DNA from: Perkinsus olseni
Taxonomy: Eukaryota; Perkinsozoa; Perkinsida
Length of the DNA: 64,000 bases
Direction of reading: 5' to 3'
NCBI GenBank assembly: GCA_013115125.1
Contig: JABANN010000011.1
Location: 89,630 to 153,629, forward strand
Shown here: positions 33,691 through 46,900 of the stretch, one piece after another
Layout of the letters: each line of letters begins with the position of its first letter
Position numbering within the stretch: position 1 is the stretch's first letter
Notes under the pieces: model-generated
The model's database searches: none
The model's input: only the letters and a program-made list of their open reading frames with translations
Told to the model about the DNA's origin: nothing
Position numbers and translations under genes: made by a program

Positions 33691-34876
33691 TCATGGTTTC
33701 ACTCTTGCAATACCAATCTGCTTCTTGTCAAAGTCGAACGAAATATAGTACCCCGGAATGGTATTGTGACCGATCCTCCAGAAGCCTTCAGTGTTTTCAA
33801 GGGAAGTGCAAAGTGCATGCGCTTGACGATCCTAGCTCTTCGATATATTTCTCGTGCGGGACCTCCATGAAGACTTTTCAATCCACCCCCTCAAACGACA
33901 GCTCTATTGCCGGCAGATATTTCCTGTCTGCGCAGTCGATCTCATATCTATCCCCGACGAGCCTAATATCAATGGGCTTCTTGGCTCCGACTCTGATGAG
34001 AGTGGTGAGATCTTCCCTAGCCTTAGCTGGCATGGATATGCCGTTGGTGCCGGTGTCCAAAATGGCGTGCAGACCAGCTTGTCTCATTGAGGCCCCTCCG
34101 ACGTTAACGGCGAGCAAGCGAATCATCCAATGACCTTCGCCGACCACAGGCATGAGAGATAATGGGCCAATGAACTTGTCCGGGTCCACTCCCCCCAGAA
34201 GCACTTCTCCACGCGCAAGAGACCCAGACTCGAGATAGAGAGAAAAGCTCCGGCTCTTGATGTATCCCGAAGGATTCTTCACTAGCTGGTCGATCAGTGG
34301 GGTACGAAAAAGAGGGCGGTCCTGCGAGAAGCCAAACCCCAACACAGAGGATGGAAAGTGCTCATCAGGCCCACGCCTGAGAGACACCTCTGAAGCGAAT
34401 GAGACGATCAGCCCACTCTGCTCCGCTATGTCAAATATGCCCGAGGTTCCGAGTAGTTGGATATCCGTGCCGTCTCCTAGCGTAACATTGATAGGGGGCA
34501 GGGAAACAACGCATACCTCCGGGTAGCAATAGAAGCATCCGAATATGCTATAGCCGCAAATGCTGGAACTATGGAAATAGCCAAAGATAAAATAAATGAG
34601 AGGCGTTTCGTTGTTCACCAATGCACCAAGGTTTTGATTGCTAACAGAAAGGTTGGCGATCAACCCGTAACGCGGGTATACCGGATCGACAATCTCTCGG
34701 CGCATAGGAAGCCTGATTAGGGGTACAGCTCCGGCATAGAGTAGAATGGTTGAGGAGATGACCCATAGCAGCTGCATTGATGCTAAGATGAGGGGGAAAA
34801 GGTTGCCTGCCAATAAGCTCCCATTCAAATGTATCAGACGTCCGACGGGAAAGATGGTAGCCGACTGCTTAGCCAC
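33691..34876 (-). CDS. pepsin-like (A1) aspartyl protease homologue, N-lobe DTG missing
   Basis: Best-preserved member of the tandem family. A frame open from about 34876 to 33878 covers anchor (NLFPLILASMQLLWVISSTI), N-lobe with GALVNNETPLIYFIFG where V-D-T-G-S/T is expected, and the flap-side domain with several Cys. The C-lobe contains SRSFSLYLESGSLARGEVLL and HAILDTGTNGISMPAKARED (second catalytic Asp). A short intron near 33880 leads to a C-terminal exon (WRIGHNTIPGYYISFDFDKK, IGIARVKP) ending at 33691. Length (about 390 aa) fits A1 proteases. With only one catalytic Asp the protein may not be a normal peptidase. No in-frame ATG exists before the anchor other than one within it, so an upstream exon or trans-spliced start is likely. 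Confidence 0.65.
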
Positions 34877-36045
34877 TGTGGGAAATGTGGGACATACGTG
34901 TCGCTAGCTCCGTCCCTGCCGGAGGGACAATGACCACGGAGTTGCTGGTTATCCTCATCGGCGGCCCTGCCAGCCCTTGGCCTACCAGGTAGGCCCTACC
35001 TCGCATCCTGTATCCGGCCTGCATTCTGGTTGTGATAGGGCATGCATTCAGTAGTCTAGTGCCTCCTTTTACACTCCGGGGAGAGTTACCCCCGCACTGT
35101 AGACAGCGGCGGACGTGCAGGCGCCGACGTGACCTGGGAGATCCAGGCCCGCTCGAGGCGCTCTGTTGGCTCGTAATTCGAGGTACTCACAGTGTCTAAG
35201 CACGCCCATCCATGATTCACTACTAAAGCTTTCAGAAATGTAGCCGAGCCTCGGAAAACTATCTCGCATTTGTTCGTAGCCGCCCCCTAATCCGAAACGT
35301 AACCAAGGATCTGGTGACACGTGCACTGTCCCATTCAGTCGTGTGTGACACACCCTTGTCCCTCAACTTGAGGTCTTCCCTAGCTGTTGTATTCCTGCCT
35401 ATCTACTTTCCCTAACCTATCCATTGTCGCGTTATTATACTGCACACGGGCACTGTGCCGCAGCGGGGAGGCTTGACGTCATTAGTATCACAGAGGTATT
35501 GCCAGGATTCCGGGCTCTTTCACGTTAGGTTATGTTACGTACGCTGCCGATACTTCAGTGTCTTCAGGTCAGAGTGTGCAGGCGACAGGAAAGCACTCAT
35601 TCCGATGATAGTATCAGAATTTGATAATCAAATAGTATCCGTCAACTGCGCCGTGAATGGATTGGCCTGCGCCCTCGTTGCCTCTGGCGGTCGTCGCGGA
35701 GGGATGCTGCGTGTAGCCACGGGTGTTCTTTGCCGCTCTCAGCTGGGACAACAATGCGCAGCTTGCCCCCTGGCAGGGCCGCGTTGCCTCAGACTCGCCG
35801 CGAACTCAGCGTTGTGAGATGCGAGGCTGAGAGAGTTGTCGCGGCCGCCCCATTAGTCGAAAGACAGGGCCTAGCAAGGTCCCTTTATCGTCGCACAACG
35901 GAACGCCCACGTCAACGCTTGGAATAATGACTAGCTGGCATTCAGTCGGCTCCAAAGTCTCCTTGGAAATCACAATCTGGAGCTTATATCAAAACGACTA
36001 GCTCTCCTAAGAATACCCTCTGAAAGACTCGCGGTACAACTAGGC
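34877..36045. other. duplicated flanks of unit C and a further block remnant
   Basis: 35021-35060 holds one unexpanded copy of the 30-mer; 35170-35560 matches 28030-28420; 35645-35860 is a fourth copy of the SFI1 5'-flank block. No gene supported. Confidence 0.6.
35645..35860. repeat. duplicated 5'-flank block, copy D
   Basis: Fourth copy of the 25500-25790 block (GGATTGGCCTGCGCCC, GCCGCTCTCAGCTGGGAC, CTCAGACTCGCCGCGAA). It is the edge of the duplicated region. Confidence 0.8.
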
Positions 36046-37239
36046 CTACCTTCCCGGACGCAGCGGCTGGTCGCTCTTGTTCCAATGCCGGCTAATCAAT
36101 GACGATGCTATATGCCCACTAGTAGTATGACTTACGAGGCTTCGGAGACGGACAACTTCCGCCTCTAGAGCCTGGCTCTTCTTCGCCTCCTGCTCTAGCT
36201 GTCGTTGGAGGCTCTGTGTATCGCGCTCGAATCGGGCGAGCTCTGCACCGCCACTATCCAAGGCGCCGATGGGAGAATCGAGGCGTGTGGTAGTCACTGG
36301 GTGGCGGGAACGGTCCGATAAGTAATTACTTCTCTCCGTAGCCCCTAGAGCCTCCTTCGCCAACTCTAGCTCAGCTCGCGCGTTAGCCTCTCCTCGACGC
36401 GCGCGTTCCAGATCATCTCTTAGTTTCCCCATCAATTCCGAGCTATAGTTGCTCCCTGCCGCCGCTCTGATCAAGGGAACAAGGAGCTTGCGGGAAAATC
36501 TTCTCATAGTATCACGTTTCGGGTGCCCTCAGTGTAGCGGATTTGTGAGCTTCTCTGACGAGCCTTCGAGCCTCCTCCAGCTCGAACAACAGCTCTTGTC
36601 TGGATTTGCTCCGAGCTCTGACACGTCGTCCCTACAGCGTTAGACATCCCCGCCACACCTCGGTGGCCCTCGACTCAGCGCTTCAGCTATGATGTTCTTC
36701 GACTCCTGGACACCGACTCTGGCCGTTAAAGCCCTTATTATGACGTCCTGACCAGGATCTCTCTGGGGCAGACACTGACACTCATCGGCTTCCTACTTGT
36801 CGATCTATGTCTTCCTGCATTTTCTTAAAAGACCGCGTACGCTTGTGCTCACTCATCTCCGATCGCAGGCTCTTATTCTCTCTCTGAAGCCTTCCTATTG
36901 ATCTCATCAGAGCGCGTACCTTACCCCAACATCCGCCACTCTGCAAAGAATTTTTCTCCTCGATAGCTCGCCGTACTATTCGAATCGGACATTCGGTCTC
37001 GTATAGCGAGCACTATTTCGTCGATACTGCAGCGATATTGACCGGCCATGTTTCATCTTAGTGATCCGCGCTTGTCATACCTTATCATTCGCAGGAGCCT
37101 GTGCCCTACTGCTAGCCGGCAACCCCTCCGCTATTGTCAATCCCCGTGTAGTCGACCACGCAGGTGCCTTTTGTGTAGTAGCTGTCGTCAGGCAGTACTC
37201 TCCTGACATGTCTATAATGCCCCTGAACACCTTCCCCAT
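36046..37239 (-). CDS. coiled-coil protein
   Basis: Several minus-strand exons encode heptad-rich sequence: RSIGRLQRENKSLRSEMSEH with FKKMQEDIDRQ near 36800-36900, RQELLFELEEARRLVREAHK near 36540-36620, and MGKLRDDLERARRGEANARA with RFERDTQSLQRQLEQEAKKS near 36130-36440. A candidate 5' exon starts at ATG 37239 (MGKVFRGIIDMSGEYCLTTA) and ends in a GTATGA donor at about 37076. Frames overlap near 36940-37040 (MAGQYRCSIDEIVLAIRDRM versus RIVRRAIEEKNSLQ), so the 5' structure is uncertain. It might be upstream sequence related to the SFI1-like gene or an independent gene. No family named. Confidence 0.4.
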
Positions 37240-37984
37240 TCTATTCACCACTGTGGCTAACCTCAAGAACAACGGAGCTTTTTTGAAACAGAGTCGTACT
37301 TAGGATCGTTATTGAATGCCACTCTAGGTTTACGGTGTACCAAGCAACTCAGCCTCTGACTAGAAGGCCCACTAATAGTTCGAACGCTGATTGCCACTGC
37401 TAGACGACTGCCAGAGAGTCTCTGCTGCCGATGGAATAACGCTCCGTCCAGCGAAGAGAAGACGCCCCCCTGTATACATATCAAAAGCACACAATAGAAA
37501 TCTCGTGAGAAATCGCTGCTGCATACCGAGTCGATACACCAAACCAATCGTGAACTGAGCCACTACTCCTGTCCGCTAAGAACGACGCACGGCCTTCCCT
37601 CGATAGTGGCGAAGGCCCTTTTATTATGAATAGCGGACCAGTGAATATACTATTAGTAGTAGAAGTAGTAGTGGTATTAATAGCAGCAACAACAACAACG
37701 ACGGCACGAGGCGGTGAAGTCTGACATCACACGAAAGCGCTGGTACGCGAGAAGATAAGAAGCACCGTTCTTCGTTTCTGTCACATCTCTACCGCCAGCA
37801 CTGTCAGAGTCGAGTATTTCTACGGCGCACCGGGACAGAACAGTAGCTGTGGTCTGGCTAAGTGATCGTGGTCGGGGTGGTGATATGTAGGAGTGGTAAT
37901 AATAGCGTTATCATATCCAGGAGGTCCATCCTTCGTACATGCGTGAGAGGCTGCCCTCATCAGTAGCCTCTGTAATCCACTGAT
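37240..37984. other. intergenic with trinucleotide microsatellites
   Basis: Contains AGT- and CAA-type trinucleotide runs near 37650-37705. It separates the coiled-coil gene from the 3' end of the kinase gene. Nothing else seen. Confidence 0.4.
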
Positions 37985-40900
37985 TCACAACCTGAGACCA
38001 TCACAACCTCTGACCACGCCAAGGGACGCATTCTGACTCACCGCCTCGCTCGATAGAATAGCGCCCACATTATCCGTGGGGTTGGGCACTAGCCTTGAAG
38101 CGGACAGAGCAATCGAGCCAGACCACGCCATATGCTCCCAACGGACCAAGGGCGCTGCCTGGGCTGGGGAGGCCAGGCCCGGTGGTGGAGCTGAGAAGAT
38201 CTTGAATGAAACGAAGTCCGAGGCATCATTATCAGACTCACAGGATCCCGACTCCTGGACGGAGGCTCGTAACGGTAGGTCACTATCGAAGATACGAGAC
38301 AGGACGAGGTTGTGGCAATACGTCTTCTCAATCGCAGCGGCAGTTGGGAGAGGTGAGGAGCTCACCGGCCTGAGGACGAAGAATGGCAAGACTCAAGAGA
38401 CGTTGTTCCTCTCCACGTACTTCGCAACCTGCATCGCTAAGGCTGCCATGGGATCGTTCTCTTCAGTCTCGTTCTCGCGGATCCCAACATTGGCGGCCAC
38501 CAGGGCCTGCTCTTCCACACCACCCGCCTTGCCTGGTTGACTACCCTCACTGGGAGATGCTAGCGTACCGCTGGCCGAAGCCTCCTGAGAACCGAGCAAC
38601 TCTAGCCTAAAAGAGAAGGAAGCAGACTCCTACCTGCGCAAGCTGAGTCCGGACAGCCGGAGCCACGTCATTGCCGGCCACAGCATCATCCTCAGAGTCG
38701 TCCTCTATCTCATCCTCGTCAACTTCATCATCACTCGCGGCGGAATCCCCAGGGGCTGTGCTGGAGCCTCGTTCGCCGTCATTTTTACCGCTAGAGTTCA
38801 GCGCACTCCTGAGAAACGAGCCAATCAGGACAGCAAGAGCTCGTGTTCGTCGTACTCGGTTGTCCCTTCCTCGCATACATCGCCGTTTGCCTTGGAGCCT
38901 CGAGCCAGAGGGATATGCACACCCAGCCTCCCGAATAAGGCCAGTACACGGCCGAAGATCTCCATATCATCAGCCTTACCCTCGTCGGACAGTACTCGCC
39001 GCAGCTGGACACAATCGTCAACGATAGCATGGTCGAAGTCGGCGGCCCCAACGGTTATGGCAACCTCGTTAATCGAAGCCACCAGTGGCCCGTAGTTCCG
39101 CTTTAGCGTTTCGGCGGTGCCCGCGGGCAACAGTTCTCTCGCCTTATGCAAGTAGGCTTCGATTGATTGACAAGACTCCTTCACAGTGTCGGGAAGGGAC
39201 TCGTCATCCGGGGTGCCGACTGATGAAATCTCCGCCCGAATTTTGCGCAAGTCAGCGATAGCTTCTTCCATTTCTTTCGGAACCTGACGGCAACACAGAA
39301 CTCAATTCCATGTACCACTGATGCGCACAGAACCGACCGAAGCTATGCAGCGCTGCGTTAGTACCCTCATAACGGCCCGAACGCGTCGGGCAATTTCACT
39401 CATCGCCCATTCCCTCGCCATCATCTTAGCCTCAGCCGGAGACGCCTCCGCCTCCTCCCTCACGTTACGACCAGACTTGGGTTCAGCGCGCTGTGCGGCC
39501 GAGATCGAGAAGCCGAAAGCGCCGCACAACCGAGCCCGCAAGGTTGGGATGAGCACAAACCTGAGAGAGATAATAATAGTACCCACCGACAGCAGGAGTA
39601 TTATCTCACCTTGAGAGGGTCTGTAGGGCGTAGAGCCTGTCGATCTCCAGAGAGGGCGAGATTCCAGCACACAGTGCGTTCACTCGGAACTGTAGCAGCC
39701 TAACCTCTAGCGTGAGTTGATCGGTCTTATCGTTGCCCACAAGGGCCAAAGTCTTGCTAGTCTGCGCCTCGGCCTCTTCAATCGCCTGCCACAGTCCACT
39801 CTCGCCGACTACCGGGGCCTTCGCTACGAAGCGGTCAAGCTTCTTGGTGATGGCTGTGAGGTTGTGGCGCACTCGAGCCTGAGACGGTGAGAGCATTAAT
39901 ATCAACGCCTGTGTTGACGTCCGGTATGATTGACTGGATGACCTACCAAAATGTGACTAGGGTCCTTCTTCTCGCTCTCCTCTCTCGCCGCGGCACCCAA
40001 TGCCTTACTCAAGTTCTCAACGTCCGTATGCAGAACAGACAACGCCTAAGTTATTGAAGGCGACATATCATAGACACTTGGGCACGCTAAGGCGTGGCAT
40101 AGTGGTGAGCCCGAATCAGGATTCACAACATCGAACGCGCCGGTAGTGGGTCAGTGAACTCACCTTCGGTGTGGAGGAGGGCAGCATGAGATCATGCAGA
40201 CCGCTGAGCGAGGAGAGGATCTTGGAATCCTCACGACTCCAACGAGTCGATGACGAAGCCGCCGCAGCCTTGGTCGCCAGCTCGTCCGTGCCCTCAACCA
40301 TACCCGTCAGGATGTCGCAGCTCCGCTCGAACATACTCTAAATACGAGGGAATGCGGAACGTCATACACCAGATCGACTCACCTCTAGTTCGGCGTCTAC
40401 TATGCACTGAGCCGGGTCGAAGAGGGTATCGGCACTGTACTCGTCCAGAGTTGGGAAGCCGAAGTGATCCAGCTTCTCACCGTACGTCACCGGATAGAGC
40501 AGCCTGAGCAGGCGGCAGCACTTGTCGGATGAGAATGGAGTCCTCACGACTGCGCGAGAATTACGACAAAACGCTCGAACTTGTAACGATTCTCCAAGTC
40601 CCCCGGCTCGAGGCCCTCGAGCTTCGGGCGAGTAATGAGTTATAAATACGGAAGGCAGCGCTATCACTAATAACGCCGCGCAGAATTCCATAGCCTCGAG
40701 ATCCACGCCGTGAATTTCACGGCGGCGCTGACCGATCCACTCACCCGCCGGAGAGTCTCAGACTAGCGTCCGCGAAGAGGAGGGACTCAACACGGCCCAA
40801 CGCAGACAGCATTCTGCTCCAAGCCTCGTTGTGTGATGCCGGTATACGTGGCGAGTTAAGCGCTGACACCTGCACAGGAAAGGACTGGACGATGGGGGCG

Positions 40901-43900
40901 AGTGAAAGTGAAGACGATGCTTACTTGAGACGACACGTAGCCAAGCCACTGCCAGGCATTAGGCAGTTTCGCATAGAAGCAGAGGCCTGCAAGCCTGAGT
41001 CGCTCTCGGTCCTCCCCAATGGCCGATCGGCGGATCCTGGAGCGATTCGAGCCGGCCGATGTTGTCATGGGGGGCTGTCTCGATAGCCACCCTTGAATGT
41101 CTTCGGCTTCCGAAGCGTATTCTGCAGCGGGACCCTGAGTAAAGAGGGCACCATTAGACGGGCGAAGGGACACGGGCTGCTCACCATGCGAAGTTCGGCT
41201 GCCGCATCCTGCAACCTTTCAACAACCTTCCCCACGCTCTCAGCGCCTGGGCAAATCGTCTGCTTCATCGCATCCTCGCCCATACTCAAGAGATCTCCCA
41301 AGTACACTTCCGCGCCGGCCAGGCCATTCCGGAACCAGCCATGTTTGTCAAAAGCTTGCAACAGCAAGCATAGACCAACTCCTCCGTCAAGCATACGACG
41401 ACGGCTCAAATCCTCGATGAGTCCCTCCACCACAGCCAGCTCCGAACCGGTTAGCTTGACCAGTTCGTGGCCGGCAATCGCCGGCAGTACCTCACTCCCA
41501 ACCTCGCTAGCGCGATCCTTGAGGCTCGCCACCAGCACAGAGAGGCACTTGGGCAGGCGGTCCGCTGGTCTGAGTGACACCAACGACGGCAATAGCTGCA
41601 CTGACGACCACTCCACCAACGGCAGCCGCAGGACAGTTCCCAGTAGCCGCGGTATCAGGTACTTGAACCGCTCCTCAAGAACGTCGCCGTCCACTAGCCG
41701 CGTGCCCGCGTTCCATCTGGACTTCGCCACGAGGTCGCTCATCAGCTTTCGGAACTCTCCCGGCGTGCTCTGCAGTACACTGCGGAGACCGGCCGTGAGC
41801 CTCATCGGCACGCGCTCCGGGACCTTGAGGCGCCGACCCTTATGAAAGGAGACCGAGAAGTCGATGTGGACCACCGCACCCGTCGGCCTGTGGACGCTGA
41901 TGTTCTCAAGGTGACGATCGCCCATGCCAGCGAACACCGACGCTGCCGAGTTGATCGCCATGGAGGCAGCGAACCTTCTATAAGAGGCGAACAACTGCTT
42001 CGGAGAGCCTGCCTGCAGGACCAGCTCTGTACGGATGAAGCCGTCACCGGTCTCGCTCTGACGACGAGCCCGCAAGGTTCTCCACACTTGCAGCAGTATG
42101 CCATGGTCCCACAGCTTGCGCGGCGTCTTAGACGGATTGATACCAGCATTCTTCAGGGCCTCGTAGGTCAGCCGTCGCCACTCGAGCATGTCATGCTCGC
42201 GGAAGTTGGGCTGATGCTTGGCCATCTGGATCAGACTGGTGAGCTCATGAACCCAGCGGACCATGCCGCAGCGAGGAGCCAGGGTTATAGCATCATAGGT
42301 CTTGAACAGCTGCTCCTTATCACTAGGCTGGGCGCACATCAGAGCCTCTGCGTCCAGCATGTCGCCGAGAGCTCGAATGACCTGCATGACCAGAGCATCG
42401 TTGCGGACATCGTCAGCTCCCTTCAGAAGGAAGTCGAAACGCCTTCCGCTAGGCGAGTCGAAGGCTATCCGCTTCGGTCTGCTCTTCGTCGTCATGCACT
42501 GTACCTTGGCGGCCACCCTCTGCACCGGGACGCCCTCCAAGCTGAGATCAGTCAAGTCCATAGACACCAGACCCGGAGCCAAGTCTTCTACTAGCCTGAT
42601 ACCCTGGGTCCCTTGCGAGGTGCCTCGCTTAGTAAGGACTTGCACTGCATGCCTCGTTCCATTCGCCCAGTCCACAATAGACTTGCACACGTCAACTGCC
42701 TCGCAGCGCTCTCGTCTCATGTCGCGTATCTTCTTCGCGATGTGGGCTTGAAGAGCCTGAGCTGCCTTGGTATACCGTGCGTCCGGATGGCACTCGTCAC
42801 CAAAGACCTCAGCGATAGCCTCCTCGCTATTGAGGCTCATGAGTACCGTACGCAGCTTGCTCGGGTCAGCACTGGAGACAGCCCACTGCGCCACTCTGGC
42901 GGCAGAGTCCTCGAACGACCAGCTCAGCACCCTTAGAGCATGGCAGAGCGATCCAGCTTTCTCAACCAGCTCTGGGTGCCACCTCCGCAACGGCTCCAGA
43001 ATGGCGCTATCCGGCACTAAGTGAGGAGGGGGATCCGCCTTGCCAGGAGCACCAGCCAGCGACAGAGCTGACCACACCACACGATTCGGGTCCTCCTTAC
43101 AAAGCTTATCCCATACCGCTTGCGCGAACGCTCTAACTCGGGGCCTCCGGTCTCTAAGGTAGCTGACGACTTGGTGAGCCAAAGGAGCCCACAGCGAACA
43201 AGGCATTTCCTCCGCCAGTGCTGGGTTCATACCCAGCGACAACAGCTTCAGGAGAATGCTTGCTTTCTCGGACGCTGACTTCTTCATCTGGAACGCCTCA
43301 GTTCTGACGTATTCCTCGTAGTTGCTGATGCACAGCTCATCTGTTCCTTCCTCCACACTCGGGTCGAGGGTGTGCTGGTGGAAAAGATACTCGGCAAACG
43401 TTCGTCTCGGCTCCGCAGCGGCTTCCGCGCTCCCTGCTGTCGCCCAGACACGAACGCCAAGATCTAGCAACCAGCGCCGGTAGTAGGCCTGACCGCTCTT
43501 AGGTGGAGCCGGGACTCCAGCGCTCGCAGCGACGTGAATAAGCCTCTGCAACATACTAGGATGCCGTGAGAGCTCGGTGAGGACCAAGTCACTATGGGGC
43601 ATGGCATTGAAGGCGAGGGCCGTGTTGACCGCATGGTCCACGATCCCCAGTGGAAGGGCGCTGGCGTCGCTCTGCAGTTTCAAGAACATCGCCAGCCTCG
43701 CTGGAGTCATTCCCATAGAAAAAGTTGGGTCTTCGCCGATTGTTAAGGCAAAGAGCTCCCGAGCCGCATCCTCGCCGTTTCTGCGCCGCTGCAGGTCCAC
43801 TTTATAGAGGCTGAGATCTCCATCGGGCGGATGAATCGTCAAGGGAGGGATCTCCGACAGCATCATAGCAATAGTGTCTTGTTTCTCCCACTTGCCCATG

Positions 43901-46900
43901 GTGGCCTCGAAGATCTCCTGGGTACCCGGAGCACTCGGCAACAAGCCAATCTGCAGCATAGTCAAGTAGGAAGCTGCCACGTCAGAGGAAGTCGCGTCCG
44001 CGAAGCCGATGGGCTTTCCCGGGCCCATGTCTCGAGTTGTCGTTTGCTGCCATGTTGACAAAAGCCCGGCTGCCTTCTGCTGCTCCGGAAGCATCCCACC
44101 GCCGGTCATAGCGTCCTCGAATGGCCAGTAGGCGACCCTGTCGCAAACCACCGCTGCCTTCATCCAAATACCCAGCACCAGGTCCCTACACTCGGGGTCG
44201 AAGGCAACTAGGCCCACGGACTCGCACAGGCCGCAGACCGACATCGGCCGGTCTTCAACGTGGAACTTGACGAGGCTCCTCTCAAGACCGGGCAGCAGGT
44301 ACTGATCATCCACCTTGGTAGTAGCCAGCTTCATAATAGCTCCCGCTGTGCTCTCACTCGGTCTAGGTTGGCCCTGCAGAGCCACTGACTTCAGCAGCTC
44401 CGCCAGGTCACTCCTAGTAACAACACGGGCCCCAGCAACCCCTTCGCACACAAGCCCACTTTTGACATCAGCGAAGCGTCCAGTGATGTCGGGCCAAGTC
44501 CTGCACATACAATACACGACGCTTGTCCGCAGCCTGGCCAGCCACATATCCAGCTGCTGGCGATTCCGAGAGAACAGAAGGAAAACGGGATTGTCACGTT
44601 GGAACTTCTCGAGTATGAGAGTTGAGTAGACCTCGAAGCCGTGAAGGAGGCTGGCCAGAGCTCCCACTTGCCAAGTGCTGAAGTCTTCCCCGGTCCCTCG
44701 GACGACGCTGGTGACCAAGGACTCCACCTCAGGTAGGGCCCGCATGTCGTCCAGCTTCTGAAGCACCTTCACCAGGGCGCTGTGATGCATGCTTGCTCCG
44801 ACGCCAGTTCGACCGGTAACGCAGGTCAAGATCAGATACGGCTCCACCAAGGCATTGGGACGCACTCCCCTGAATATCCAGTCCACTGCCTGAGATGAGA
44901 TTGCTGGTACCAAGGCCGGTGGGCCCGTCGAGGTGCTTTTATCGGCGACCGCTAGTGTGTCTGCATCCGTTACATCCATGCCAAGCAAGGCCCTCGACTC
45001 CGGCCCCATTCTACTCCTCACCAAGGTCGTCTTGCCATTATCAGCGTTGAGTTCTCGTAGAACGCGGGCACGAGTGAGGTAGATCGCGGGGTCCACGAGG
45101 AGGGAGGGATCGACATCAGCCACCGCTTGCAAGAACGCAGAGACTATCTGCTCCACCCAGGGCTGCTGCTTTTCTCTCATTTTCAGCCTCATCTGACCGA
45201 TCGCCTTCACCACCTCGAGACACACGTTCATACAGGCGTGAATGCCGTCAACATCGCCATCAGCTGATGCAACGCCGATCTGCTTGCAGGCCATCATAAA
45301 CGCCGACACCGAAGCTTCCAAGTGCTGTGCTGAGGCGGGCTGCCACTGTTTGCTCTGCATCGCCGCCAAGTGCACCCAGCCGTGCGCCGACAACGGGGAT
45401 ATGGCCAAAAGCTGGTCCAGCTCCTGCGGGGGCGCCAGCACTGCGATGAGCCGTGAAAGGCGGTACGCCTTACTGAACAGCTGATGATGCCTGAGACCGA
45501 GCGAGCAATCCGGTCGACGGCGAGCAACATAGTCGGGTTCCCTGATCACCTGTAGTTGCCATTGAGGGGATTCTTAGAGTCAAAGCCTTCTCTATCGGCC
45601 ATGGCCTTCGAGAGATCGTCGCTGTACTTGGCCACGAGCTCAGTCAGGCTGCCACTAGACAACGCTGGCCGGAGATTCTGCATTATGGATGTGACCAGGT
45701 CAAGGTCTTCGGGAAGAGCCGATGCATGCATTATCCACTCAACTAAGGTGCGCAGTAGGCTGCCAACCGAGGCCTGAATAGAAGATCTCCATTCGGCAGA
45801 TACTACCGCATTACTCACCCCGATCGTCTTGATGCCCTTCGTGCTCAGAGAAAAGACTTTCACCACTTTCATGGCTGTGCGGACAGCTCCATTCGTCATC
45901 GAACTCTCCTGAGGGAACTGCTCTCAGGAACCGGCAAAAGCCTTACTCCAGCCTTACCGCCTGCAGGATTGACCAGACCCTCCTGTAGAGACGCTGGCTG
46001 ACGAAGTACATCCCAACGTCATCGGCATGTGAGGGAATTTGATGACGCTTTCGGCATAGATCCAGGTACTGAAGACGAGAAAGCTGCTGACCACAGTGCT
46101 ACAGTATGAGCGTACTTCCGCAATTGCGACGGCCAACTCTATGACGGCAGCGCCCTCGCTAGTGCCGAAGTTGTCCCTTTTTAGGCGACAATCTATAAAG
46201 CCCCAAACTATCTCTTGTCGCTCTGAGCTGCGCTGGCGATCCTAAGAGCAGCAACATAGAGACGCGCCGAAGCCACCCGCCCACTGACCAGCGGCTGCCA
46301 CAAGCTGTTGTAGTAGGGACCAACAGAATCAAGGCACCAGTTCGCAGCCCACTTGCATCCTGGCTGCGTCTGGCCCAATGAGACGCCACAAGTGAGCAGA
46401 CTCATGCCCTCGTGGGGAGAATGGACCGATAGGAAACTCAGACCGCTTTGGGCCAGCACGGGGGTCTGAGCGCACGACAGACGGTCGTCACACAGGGCAA
46501 CCCGAGCACACTCACGGTGAGATTGGCGCCCTTGCCAGGACCTCTATCATTCAACCACGCGACCGCTGCCGATATCCCCACGGGATCTTGATTCTTGAAT
46601 GCCGCAATACACGCAAGGTAGTGACCTTCAAGATTATCGTTAGACGGCGGAACCTGAGCCCGAGGAGTGAATGCCCGCCTGTGAGAAACCAGGCAAGGCG
46701 ATGAGCCAGGGCCCCGGCCTGACGGTGACAGCGACGACGAACCTCCCACGGAACGACTAAACAACGCTCGCGTAGTGTGAGCACTGCTGGCCGACCAAAC
46801 CTCGCAGTACGAGAGCTTCGAGTTCTCAACAGAGCTGAGGATATCCCCGGCTTCCCCTCGTACTACCGGTTGAGAATGGTTGTTACCGCTTGTTCTCTCC

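Noticed and set aside
26327-34876. Aspartyl protease copies as remains of a retroelement
   Set aside because: They are two-lobed cellular A1-type proteins with membrane anchor and introns; no reverse transcriptase, integrase or terminal repeats were seen nearby.
41093-42751. Long plus-strand frames opposite the kinase domain
   Set aside because: Antisense shadows of the SMG1-like exon, which carries conserved kinase motifs.
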